From assembly GCA_028695025.1 (NCBI GenBank), contig JAQVJV010000010.1, positions 1-34,291 on the forward strand: a DNA stretch of 34,291 nt, read 5' to 3'. Positions 22,557 to 29,938 of the stretch are shown in pieces (positions within the stretch are counted from its first letter, which is position 1; each line of letters opens with the position of its first letter). The translations under genes were made by a program, and so were the position numbers. Source of the stretch: Candidatus Moraniibacteriota bacterium (GTDB lineage: Bacteria > Patescibacteriota > Minisyncoccia > Moranbacterales > UBA11712). The notes below the pieces were generated by a model, which was not told the origin of the DNA, did no database searches, and saw only the letters and a list, made by a program, of their open reading frames with translations.

Positions 22557-23810
22557 TTACATTATTCGCTTTATATCCGCACCCAGTTTCTTCAAGCGTT
22601 CTTCGATCCTCTCATACCCCCGATCAATCTGATAAATATTTTCGATTCTCGTTTTTCCATTGGCGATCAATCCGGCAAGGACCAAAGTTATCCCCGCGCG
22701 CAAATCGGGGCTCGCAATTTTTCGCCCGATCAATTTCGAAGGACCGTTGACCGTCACCCGGTGCGGATCATTCATCACGATATTCGCCCCCATGAGATTC
22801 AGCGCGTCCGTGAACATGAGGCGGCTTTCGAAAATCGGGTCGTGGACAAGACTTGTGCCTTTCGCCTGCGTGAGAAGCAATGTGAACGGCGGCTGAAGGT
22901 CAGTCGCGAACCCGGGATATTCGTGCGTCACGATATTCACCGGTTTCAAATTTTTCGCCCCCCACACCGTGATTTCATTTTCTCCCTCTTCGACCTTCAC
23001 TCCCGCCTTTTGGAGATAGGCCAAGAATGCCCGGATATGGCTGGGAACGCATTTTTTTATTTTTACTTTTTCTCCGGCAAGCGCTCCGAGTACCGCGAAA
23101 GTTCCCGCCTCGATCCGGTCGGGAATTAGCTCAAGCGCCCCGCCGCCTATTTTTTTCACGCCATGGATCCGGATGGTCGGTGTTCCCGCCCCTTCAATTT
23201 TCGCTCCGCAACGGTTCAGGAATTCGGCAAGCATCGGAATTTCCGGTTCCATCGCCGCGTTCTCAAGAATTGTCTCCCCTTCAGCCAGCACCGCCGTGAT
23301 CATCATTGTTTCGGTTCCGGTGACAGTGATGCGCGGAAAAAATATTTTGGCGCCTTTGAGACGTTTGGCCGTGATTTTGAAATGCGAATTTTCCCACTTC
23401 ACGCGCGCTCCGAATTTCTGAAATCCCTCAAGGAACATGTCAACCGGCCGCTTCCCAATCACGCATCCGCCCGGATGATGCATCCGCACCTCTCCCATGC
23501 GCGCAAGGACCGGGCCGGCAAGGATGATTGACGCCCGCAGTTTTTTAGCGAGGTCGTCATTCATCCTTCCTGTCTTTATATTTTTCGCATCAATAACAAC
23601 ACTTTCTTTTCCCCGCTTCACCGTCGCTCCCAAATCTTCAATCATCTCAAGAATGCGTTTTGTGTCTTCAATGAAAGGAAAATTGGTGATCGTCCACGGA
23701 TCGCTCGAAAGCACCGCCGCCGCTACGGCCTTAAGAGCCGCGTTTTTCGCCCCCTTCACCGTGATTTCCCCCTTCAATTTTCTCCCGCCGTTTATTTCAA
23801 AATATGACAT
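22557..23810 (-). CDS. murA: UDP-N-acetylglucosamine 1-carboxyvinyltransferase
   Basis: First committed step of peptidoglycan synthesis: transfers enolpyruvate from PEP to UDP-GlcNAc. The 417-residue length is normal. It has GAKNAALKAVAAA with the Lys22-Asn23 pair, and HHPGGCVIGKRPVDMFLEGF with Cys116, the residue alkylated by fosfomycin, so the organism is predicted to keep the fosfomycin-sensitive form. The C-terminal pseudo-repeat includes HEYPGFATDLQPPFTLL and IYQIDRGYERIEERLKKLGA. It has its own promoter. Confidence 0.97.
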   Translation of the reverse strand: MSYFEINGGRKLKGEITVKGAKNAALKAVAAAVLSSDPWTITNFPFIEDTKRILEMIEDLGATVKRGKESVVIDAKNIKTGRMNDDLAKKLRASIILAGPVLARMGEVRMHHPGGCVIGKRPVDMFLEGFQKFGARVKWENSHFKITAKRLKGAKIFFPRITVTGTETMMITAVLAEGETILENAAMEPEIPMLAEFLNRCGAKIEGAGTPTIRIHGVKKIGGGALELIPDRIEAGTFAVLGALAGEKVKIKKCVPSHIRAFLAYLQKAGVKVEEGENEITVWGAKNLKPVNIVTHEYPGFATDLQPPFTLLLTQAKGTSLVHDPIFESRLMFTDALNLMGANIVMNDPHRVTVNGPSKLIGRKIASPDLRAGITLVLAGLIANGKTRIENIYQIDRGYERIEERLKKLGADIKRIM

Positions 23811-23834
23811 AAATAAAGCTTTTATGGCATTGGT

Positions 23835-23863
23835 AGTATAGCTGATTGGGAGAATATAATCAA
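23835..23863 (-). promoter_or_regulatory. promoter of murA
   Basis: On the minus strand TTGATT (23863-23858), 17 bases, TATACT (23840-23835). The leader is about 18 nt. Confidence 0.75.
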
Positions 23864-23873
23864 ATAGTAGTAG

Positions 23874-23897
23874 TTTTACGAAATTCGTATTTCGTAA
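23874..23897. repeat. ACGAAAT word palindrome
   Basis: TTTTACGAAATTCGTATTTCGTAAA-like sequence. The same ATTTCGTATTTCGTAAA word appears twice, inverted, at 25441-25560 on the other side of the CAP-protein gene. Confidence 0.65.
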
Positions 23898-23902
23898 AGA
23901 TA

Positions 23903-23939
23903 CAAAAAACCGCCCAAGTTCACGACGGAACCCGAGCGG
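23903..23939 (-). terminator. strong minus-strand terminator
   Basis: CCGCTCGGGTTC pairs along 12 positions (with G-U pairs) with GAACTTGGGCGG around a 6-nt loop, then TTTTTTG. It lies 170 bases past the CAP-protein stop. Just upstream (minus strand, 23980-23939) is a 13-codon frame MSLLLALRGPAWQ after AAGG, and a hairpin TGGCCCT/AGGGCCA. The frame is too short to call a gene. Confidence 0.75.
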
Positions 23940-23996
23940 CTATTGCCAAGCTGGCCCTCGAAGGGCCAAAAGCAAGGACATCTTACCTTTTTATGG

Positions 23997-24021
23997 AAAC
24001 GCTTTTGGGCGTTTTTGTTTT
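23997..24021 (+). terminator. plus-strand terminator-like hairpin
   Basis: AAACGC (23997-24002) pairs with GCGTTT (24009-24014), then TTGTTTT. It faces the minus-strand terminator at 23903-23939. No gene is recognisable on the plus strand here. Confidence 0.5.
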
Positions 24022-24108
24022 ACCCTCACTATTTTTTTTAAAGAACTTCAATTTTTGTTTCTATTTCACATCATTTGCATGTTAATAATTATTTATTTTT
24101 CATTTCCC

Positions 24109-25413
24109 TTATCTGCCATATGCGAGGAAACTCGGCTCGCCAAATCCTATATGACTTCCCAATTCCCGGCGCCCGGAATCAAAAGAAAACAAATTCCCGA
24201 CATTCACGGCCGCCGAAGCAAAACTGCCCGCTTTTTCAATCTTCCTTTTCTCCGGGTTGAAATGGAAATTGGCAAGAGTAACCTGTTTGAAATTTTTGTT
24301 TCCGGCCGCGTCCGTCACGCGCACCACCGCTGAAGATTTTTTCGCATCAACCGGAAACAAAACTTCGTTTCCCGAATTCACCGACCGTTCCTCTCCGTTG
24401 AAATCAAGGAAGCAATTATCCTTGTCCGATTTTACCGCCAAAAAATATTTCCCTTCCGCACTCCCATCCGCGAACAAATGAAAGTCAATCACCGGCTTCT
24501 GCTGGTCGACAAAAAATTGGACCGTGGTCTGGGAAACATCCTTTTCACCGGCGGCGGACAACTGATGGTTCCCGGAAAACAAATCCCCTTCTTCAACTGA
24601 AAACCAACCGTCTTCGTCCGCCGCAACAACCGCAATCAGGTTTTTATTGTCATAGACAGAAACTGCTTCTTTCGGATTGGCCCGCCCTTGGATCGTAATT
24701 CTTTGGCCGGAAATTATTTCCCCTGAAGCGGGACTGGTGATGAACGGGGATCCGAACCGGATATTTTTTCCCCGCTTCTCGCCTGCCGGAAGCTGTGGGA
24801 GGTCGAAACTTGTTTCTGAATTTTTATTTTGCGGAATTGAAGCGCTGACTGTCTTCGGCTCTTCGGAAATATTCTTGTCGCCCGACCCGAACATGACCAC
24901 GACCACGGTCGTTTCATGACCGCTCAACATTCCATCCTTCATCGCCACTCCGACGTCTTTGTATTTTCCATTGAGGATATTCGCCCGGTGCGTGGGACTC
25001 GCCATCCAGGCCGTCTGCATACTTTCGGCGGAATGAAAATCCATCGCCAAATTTTCACCGGCGAAGTTATAGTCGTAGTTTTCCCCGTCGATCCAAACCC
25101 AGGGAGTTTTTCCGGCGGGAGAAGTGTGCGCGAAATAATTGTTCGCAACCATGTCCCCGGCCTTCTCGCGGGCCGCCTCGGATAACTTCGCGTTCAGTTT
25201 GAGTGAAGCTTCGCCATCATCGAAACGGGACTTGTTGGTGAGATTCACTATGTTCTCAACAGTGATGTCCGACGCGGATGAAACTTCCATCGACGAAAGA
25301 GAAAGGCCCGCTGCCGTGAAAAAAAGAAGCGCAAGGCAGACTGAAAATATCTCCGCTTGAAGTTTTGAGCTCACCCCTATTTGGCCGGCCACCCGCTTGA
25401 GATCTTTTTTCAT
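24109..25413 (-). CDS. CAP-domain (SCP/PR1) surface protein with Ig-like C-terminus
   Basis: A 434-residue protein. The N-terminal membrane segment is EIFSVCLALLFFTAAGLSLS (about 22-41). The CAP domain lies at about 50-190 with KLSEAAREKAGDMVANNYFA, HTSPAGKTPWVWI, GENLAMDF and MASPTHRANILNGKYKDVGV, i.e. the His and Glu cleft residues of bacterial CAP proteins. The second half is beta-rich: an Ig-like module (ITSPASGEIISGQRITIQGR) and another strand-rich region (VDQQKPVIDFHLF). It is anchored outside the cell. CAP proteins bind lipids or act on other proteins, and the substrate is not predictable. The TTG far upstream is rejected in favour of MKKDLKRVAG. Confidence 0.88.
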   Translation of the reverse strand: MKKDLKRVAGQIGVSSKLQAEIFSVCLALLFFTAAGLSLSSMEVSSASDITVENIVNLTNKSRFDDGEASLKLNAKLSEAAREKAGDMVANNYFAHTSPAGKTPWVWIDGENYDYNFAGENLAMDFHSAESMQTAWMASPTHRANILNGKYKDVGVAMKDGMLSGHETTVVVVMFGSGDKNISEEPKTVSASIPQNKNSETSFDLPQLPAGEKRGKNIRFGSPFITSPASGEIISGQRITIQGRANPKEAVSVYDNKNLIAVVAADEDGWFSVEEGDLFSGNHQLSAAGEKDVSQTTVQFFVDQQKPVIDFHLFADGSAEGKYFLAVKSDKDNCFLDFNGEERSVNSGNEVLFPVDAKKSSAVVRVTDAAGNKNFKQVTLANFHFNPEKRKIEKAGSFASAAVNVGNLFSFDSGRRELGSHIGFGEPSFLAYGR

Positions 25414-25440
25414 TTGGTGTTTATTTTTTGAGCCCGAATG

Positions 25441-25560
25441 TTTTACGAAATACGAAATGAGCGAACTACGGAATATTGTGAACAAATTTCACTTGAATAA
25501 ATCAGCGATCATATTCACTCAAGTTTTCGCAATTTCGTTTCTTTCGTATTTCGTAAAGAA
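25441..25560. repeat. inverted ACGAAATACGAAA word repeats
   Basis: TTTACGAAATACGAAAT at about 25443 and ATTTCGTATTTCGTAAA-like sequence at about 25543 are inverted copies. The gap 25414-25734 contains no gene; it holds these repeats, the hairpin below and a TTGACA (25704-25709) with no gene after it. Confidence 0.6.
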
Positions 25561-25591
25561 AAACAAAAAGCGATTTACACCCATGTAAATC
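25560..25591 (-). terminator. terminator downstream of the murein hydrolase gene
   Basis: On the minus strand GATTTACA pairs perfectly with TGTAAATC around a 4-nt loop, then GCTTTTTGTTTTT. A weaker hairpin CTCCC/GGGAG lies at 25609-25623. Confidence 0.65.
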
Positions 25592-25734
25592 ACCCTTTTG
25601 GCACAAAGCTCCCCTCTCGGGAGTTTTGCATCATATGTCATTATTATATAATCTTTTTGGGCTTTAGTCAATCTAGATTCGAAATTTTTTTTCTAAAGCT
25701 CTTGACAAAATCAGAAGCTATTTTGAAGTTAAGA

Positions 25735-27039
25735 TTATTTCAGCAATTTTTTATATCCGTCCGCGTAATACAGCACCCGGTCCGAATACCAGGAATAACT
25801 TTCCCAGGCGCTTCCGGCGAGATACATCCCCGCCGCTTTCGCCCAGGCCTTCCGCTTTCCGTCCGTCACTCCGTCCACCGCCGCGAGCTTGAGGCCCATC
25901 GCCGCCAGCGAGTCTTCGATATCCCACGGGTTGGCCGGCTTGTTGCCCATCAATTTTTCCACTTGGCTTTTGTACCCAAGCCAAGTACTTGGCATCATCT
26001 GCGCGGGACCCATGGCTCCGCCCCATCCCCCGCATCCGTCCTTGGCGTCCGTGTTGTAGCAGACTCTTTTTGAGACCGGGGCTTTCTCCGCGTCGATGCC
26101 GAGATCTTTGCAAATTTTCTTGAACGTGCTCCACAAATCCGGGTTCATGTCTTTTTTATATGTCCCTCCCCCGACATTGGTTCCAAGTCCCGATTCAACT
26201 TTGAGCACTCCCAGCAAAAATTCCGGGGCAACATCCGTGAGTTTTGAAGCGTAGCGCGCCGCGTCCATAGCTTCGTCGAGGCTGATCGGGTCGCCAAGTG
26301 ATTGAAGCGCGCTCAATTGCGCCTGAAGATCTCCCACTTCCGCAAGAAGCGCTTCCTTCTGGTCTTGCGTTTTTCCAAGGAGCGAATCTTTGACGGACTT
26401 TTGCGACGCGAGGGTCCTTTCCTGGTCGGTCTGGATATGCTTGAGATCCAATTGCTCCCATTTTTTGGAAAGCAGATCCTTTTTCTCTTCCTCTAATTTT
26501 TCCTGCAAAGCGACGAATTGGTCGAATATTTCCCGCGCCCGCTCCTGGAAAGATTCCAGACTGTCAGCCTGGAAAAAATAATCGGAAAAACTTTCACTGC
26601 CAAGCGCGATCTCAATCGGGCTGTCTTCTCCCCTCTCGTATAAATCTTGAAGAAAAATAGAAAGAGTTTTTTTCTTGGCGTCCACTTCTTTTTGCATAGA
26701 ATCAATTTCTTTTCCCTTGGCGGAAATTTGCGCGTCGAGATCCTGGATGACCAACTGCGTTTCCCGGACCTGCAGTTCCATTTTTTGGATGCCCGTTTCC
26801 AAAATTGAAATATCGTTTTGAAGATTTTTTTCCTGGTCGCTTTTTTCATCGATCTGGTCCTGATAGTCGCTGATTTGGCTGCGAAGTTCTTTTATCTTTT
26901 TCTCCACATCTTCATCATCGGAGCTTGCCCGCGCCGAAGAGATAAAACTAGATGCGGCAAGAAATATGAAAATTGCAAAAATGATCCGCCGCCACATAGG
27001 ATGGATTGTGAAAATATTTTTTGTTTGCGCTTTTTTCAT
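25735..27039 (-). CDS. secreted coiled-coil protein with lytic-transglycosylase-like domain
   Basis: A 434-residue protein. The signal segment IIFAIFIFLAASSFISSARAS (about 18-38) is followed by a long coiled coil (about 40-250) of the EnvC/PcsB type (SSDDEDVEKKIKELRSQISD...). The C-terminal lysozyme-like domain is at about 265-434, with FLLGVLKVESGLGTNVGG (putative catalytic Glu in KVESG), CGGWGGAMGPAQMMPSTW and NPWDIEDSLAAMGLKL, matching the GAMGPxQFMPSTW hallmark of MltB-like and SLT-type transglycosylases. It probably cuts glycan strands at division, with the coiled coil controlling it. The start is MKKAQTKN; MWRR fourteen codons later is possible. Confidence 0.88.
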   Translation of the reverse strand: MKKAQTKNIFTIHPMWRRIIFAIFIFLAASSFISSARASSDDEDVEKKIKELRSQISDYQDQIDEKSDQEKNLQNDISILETGIQKMELQVRETQLVIQDLDAQISAKGKEIDSMQKEVDAKKKTLSIFLQDLYERGEDSPIEIALGSESFSDYFFQADSLESFQERAREIFDQFVALQEKLEEEKKDLLSKKWEQLDLKHIQTDQERTLASQKSVKDSLLGKTQDQKEALLAEVGDLQAQLSALQSLGDPISLDEAMDAARYASKLTDVAPEFLLGVLKVESGLGTNVGGGTYKKDMNPDLWSTFKKICKDLGIDAEKAPVSKRVCYNTDAKDGCGGWGGAMGPAQMMPSTWLGYKSQVEKLMGNKPANPWDIEDSLAAMGLKLAAVDGVTDGKRKAWAKAAGMYLAGSAWESYSWYSDRVLYYADGYKKLLK

Positions 27040-27068
27040 CTCCCATATTTTATCATACCGCCGAGAAA

Positions 27069-27101
27069 TAAAAAACACCCGGCACTTTTGATGCCAGGCG
27101 T
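27069..27101 (-). terminator. rho-independent terminator of rplY
   Basis: On the minus strand ACGCCTGGCA pairs along ten positions (two G-U) with TGCCGGGTGT, then TTTTTATTT. Confidence 0.85.
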
Positions 27102-27120
27102 TTTCCCATAAATTTCTGAG

Positions 27121-27783
27121 CTATTCTTTTTCTTTCTTTTCATCACCTTCAGCCGATGTCTCTTCTTTCACTACCCCCTCAACTTTCGTCACATCCTCTT
27201 TCACTTCGGTTTCAAGTTCGGCCAGATCCTCTTCGGTGCGCGGTTCCGATACCATCGCCACCACCGTATCCGGTTCGACCAAAACTTCCACCTTGTCTGA
27301 AATGGGAAGGTCTTTCACATATATATAATCTTCAAAAGTCTTGAGCGCAGAGATATCGACTTTCACTTCCGGCGGCAAATTGCCCGGAAGGCACTTCACT
27401 TGGATCGCGTCGATGTTCTTCACCAGGATTCCGCCAAGCTCTTTCACGGCCGGCGATTCGCCTTCGAAAACGAGTTCGACTTCCGCTTCGATTTCCTCGT
27501 CCATCCGGACCTGGTAGAAATCGACATGGCGGGTTTCCCCATCCAGGATATTGTGCTGGACGTCTTTCACGAGGACGTTCCGCTCATCCGATCCGTCAAG
27601 AGCCAGTTTGAAAACGGTGCTCTCCCCCAGTTCGTCATAGAGCTTGTTGAATTTTTTCCGGTCGACCCAAACCATCACGTTTTCAATTCCCCGGCCATAC
27701 AGGATGCCGGGAACAAGACTGCCGCTCTCCGCGGGTTTGGATTTTTCTCTCACGTTTACATCAAGGGTGATATCTTTGGTCAT
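27121..27783 (-). CDS. rplY: ribosomal protein bL25, long CTC/TL5 form
   Basis: Binds 5S rRNA. It is 220 residues. The N-terminal 5S-binding domain is at about 1-92 (LDVNVREKSKPAESGSLVPG, ILYGRG, VQHNILDGETRHVDFYQV). The C-terminal beta domain (about 93-185, VELVFEGESPAVKELGGILV) is typical of the general stress/CTC family. A 35-residue Glu/Lys-rich tail with low complexity ends the protein. It stands between rodA and the murein hydrolase with its own terminator. Confidence 0.95.
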   Translation of the reverse strand: MTKDITLDVNVREKSKPAESGSLVPGILYGRGIENVMVWVDRKKFNKLYDELGESTVFKLALDGSDERNVLVKDVQHNILDGETRHVDFYQVRMDEEIEAEVELVFEGESPAVKELGGILVKNIDAIQVKCLPGNLPPEVKVDISALKTFEDYIYVKDLPISDKVEVLVEPDTVVAMVSEPRTEEDLAELETEVKEDVTKVEGVVKEETSAEGDEKKEKE

Positions 27784-27848
27784 GATTTTTTGAAACTTAA
27801 TTGCCTTTTGACTCTAACAGGAAACAGGAAGCCCGTCAAGCTCACGGC

Positions 27849-28952
27849 TCACCCGTATCTCCGCCGGCTGGAACGGTGGACGCTTTCGGCGATGCCGAGC
27901 ATGAGAAATGTGACCAGGAGAGAACTTCCTCCATAGCTCAAAAGCGGCAAAGGTATCCCTGTCACCGGCGCCACGCCGATATTCATCCCGATGTTGATGA
28001 TCGTCTGGACGAAGATAACGGCCGCGATCGTCCCGACCAGAAGTTTTCCGAAATTGTCCCGGCTGTTGCGGGCAATAGCAAACAAACGGGCAAGCACCAC
28101 GCCCAAAAGTACGAGGACAAAAACCACGCCCGCAAACCCAAGCTCCTCCGCGATGACAGCAAAGATGAAATCTGTGTGTTTTTCCGGAAGAAAATTGAGC
28201 TGGCTTTGCGACCCATGGCCGATACCTTTCCCCCACATTCCGCCCGATCCAACTGCCACCGTCGACTGGAGGACATTGTATCCCGCCCCTTTCGGATCAA
28301 GGTTGGGATCGATCAGCACTTCAATCCTCTGCTTCTGATAGTCCTTGAGGAAAAAATGCCATCCGAAAAAACTCGCGAGTATCCCAAGCAAGACCAGCCC
28401 CGCAAGGGCGCTTTTGCGGGCGCCGGCGAGGAACAATATCCCGAACCAGGCCGCAACAACGATGAGGCTTGATCCCAGATCCGGCTGCGCCAAAATGAGG
28501 ATGACCGCCGCAAGCACCGGGACAAGCGAGATGAAAATATGCTTCGATTCGCGGACGGTTTTCACGTTCAGGGAAAAATATTTTGCGAGCGTGACGACGA
28601 TGATCAATTTGAAAAATTCTACCGGCTGGAAATTGAAAAGTCCGAAGCTGATCCAGCCCGTCGTCCCATTCACCACCTTCCCGAAAACCAAAACCGCCGC
28701 GAGCAAAAAAATTCCGGCAAGAAAAAGGAATGACGATCCGGATTGCAATATCCGGTAGTCGGAAAAAGAAGCCGCAAAAAAAACGGCAAGGCCGAGGATG
28801 GCGAATACCGCCTGGTGGAAAAAATGGGTGGTGTCCACGGCAGAAGAATCTCCGGAATAGCTGATCGGAAAAAGGACGGAAAGGCCCAAACCCAGAAGCA
28901 AAAGGGCTGCCGCGAGCAAAACCAGGTCCATTTTCAAAAAATTTTTTATCAT
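27849..28952 (-). CDS. rodA: SEDS glycosyltransferase RodA
   Basis: Polymerises lipid II into glycan strands for side-wall growth, paired with PBP2. It is 367 residues with about ten membrane helices. It has GWISFGLFNFQPVEFFKLII, the long loop GAGYNVLQSTVAVGSGGMWG with LNFLPEKHTDFIFAVIAEE (catalytic-loop Glu/Asp), and MNIGVAPVTGIPLPLLSYGG. Its start overlaps the stop of the upstream gene by four bases (ATGA), so the two are translationally coupled. The rest of the elongasome is encoded at 8091-12462. Confidence 0.95.
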   Translation of the reverse strand: MIKNFLKMDLVLLAAALLLLGLGLSVLFPISYSGDSSAVDTTHFFHQAVFAILGLAVFFAASFSDYRILQSGSSFLFLAGIFLLAAVLVFGKVVNGTTGWISFGLFNFQPVEFFKLIIVVTLAKYFSLNVKTVRESKHIFISLVPVLAAVILILAQPDLGSSLIVVAAWFGILFLAGARKSALAGLVLLGILASFFGWHFFLKDYQKQRIEVLIDPNLDPKGAGYNVLQSTVAVGSGGMWGKGIGHGSQSQLNFLPEKHTDFIFAVIAEELGFAGVVFVLVLLGVVLARLFAIARNSRDNFGKLLVGTIAAVIFVQTIINIGMNIGVAPVTGIPLPLLSYGGSSLLVTFLMLGIAESVHRSSRRRYG

Positions 28953-29806
28953 TGTTGCGGCTCGACGTCCGGATCGTATGTCCCGTATTGGCCGGAAACA
29001 CCGTGCTGTTTCATGAAGTTGTCGTTGTCGAAAACATTCGCTTCCGGCACAATTTCAATCCTCGCTGAAACCGGATCGATCGGGAACGAGCTGTTCCAAG
29101 TCAGGTTGATTTCTCTTTCTTCATTCGCCCGGACATCGTTGAAATTTGTTTCGTTGATGGCGATTGGAGTCCCTGCTCCGTTCCGGATGACCACGTCGGC
29201 CGTTATCGTCCGAAAATCATAATCGCTTTGGTTTTTGATCTTTGCTTTGAGGTTGGCAAAACCGGATTCGCCGCCGCTTGAAAGATTGAACTGCTTGGAA
29301 TAAACCGGGATATCTGGCTCCTTATACTCTTTGAGCTTGTCCCACTCGAAAGACCTCACCTCGAATTTGACGCTCGCCGGCTTTTCGCTGGCATCCATAT
29401 TGAAAGCAAGGATATATTTTGTCTGGCCGGGAAGGACAAAGCTTTCTCCCTCGCTTTTCGCAAGCACCTTTCCGGACTGGTCAAGGAGGCTGAAGACGTA
29501 GCCGAACTTGGCCGCGCCGAATTGGGAATTGGGATTGGTTATTTTGGCAAGCGCGTCATATCTCCCTCCCTCGCCGGGAACAATCGCGGTTTCGGCTGTT
29601 TCGAGATTCCGGGCATCCGGCAAAGTTTCGCAAGCGGCGCAAGGCCCGCCGCAATCGATTCCCTCTTCTCCCTGGTTTTGGATTTTGTCGCTGCAAGTCG
29701 GCGCGGTCCGGAGAAGGAAATACAGTCCGGTTCCGACGAGGAGCAGGATGGCAAGATAAATGGAAATTATCACCAGTCTTTTTATATTACGTTGCGAGGG
29801 AGTCAT
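28949..29806 (-). CDS. membrane-anchored protein with Cys-rich NQGExGIDCGG motif
   Basis: A 285-residue protein with one N-terminal helix (LVIISIYLAILLLVGTGLYFLL, about 10-31). Immediately outside is CSDKIQNQGEEGIDCGGPCAAC, a motif found in many surface proteins of environmental bacteria, with four cysteines likely to form disulfides or bind metal. The rest is strand-rich, with FEVRSFEWDKL and a repeated LKAKIKNQSDYDF / ALAKITNPNSQFG pattern that suggests two Ig-like or FxLYD-type beta sandwiches. It is coupled to rodA by a four-base overlap, so a role in wall assembly is possible but unproven. Confidence 0.8.
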   Translation of the reverse strand: MTPSQRNIKRLVIISIYLAILLLVGTGLYFLLRTAPTCSDKIQNQGEEGIDCGGPCAACETLPDARNLETAETAIVPGEGGRYDALAKITNPNSQFGAAKFGYVFSLLDQSGKVLAKSEGESFVLPGQTKYILAFNMDASEKPASVKFEVRSFEWDKLKEYKEPDIPVYSKQFNLSSGGESGFANLKAKIKNQSDYDFRTITADVVIRNGAGTPIAINETNFNDVRANEEREINLTWNSSFPIDPVSARIEIVPEANVFDNDNFMKQHGVSGQYGTYDPDVEPQQ

Positions 29807-29840
29807 ATTTTGCAGTTGGTTAAATTACATTCATATACAT

Positions 29841-29869
29841 ATATTAAACGATTTTCCCGGAATTGTCAT
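29841..29869 (-). promoter_or_regulatory. candidate promoter of the Cys-motif protein-rodA unit
   Basis: On the minus strand ATGACA (29869-29864), 17 bases, TAATAT (29846-29841). Confidence 0.55.
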
Positions 29870-29883
29870 CCCGGAAAACAAAC

Positions 29884-29912
29884 TTGATTTTTCGCTTGTT
29901 AGATTGTACAAT
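29884..29912 (+). promoter_or_regulatory. promoter of thrS-miaB-miaA
   Basis: TTGATT (29884-29889), 17 bases, TACAAT (29907-29912). The predicted leader is about 20 nt. Confidence 0.65.
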
Positions 29913-29938
29913 TTAATCGTAAAAAATAATATTTTTCC

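Noticed and set aside
23846-24085. Plus-strand 79-residue frame between murA and the CAP gene
   Set aside because: It crosses the word palindrome, both facing terminators and hairpins, and has no Shine-Dalgarno motif.
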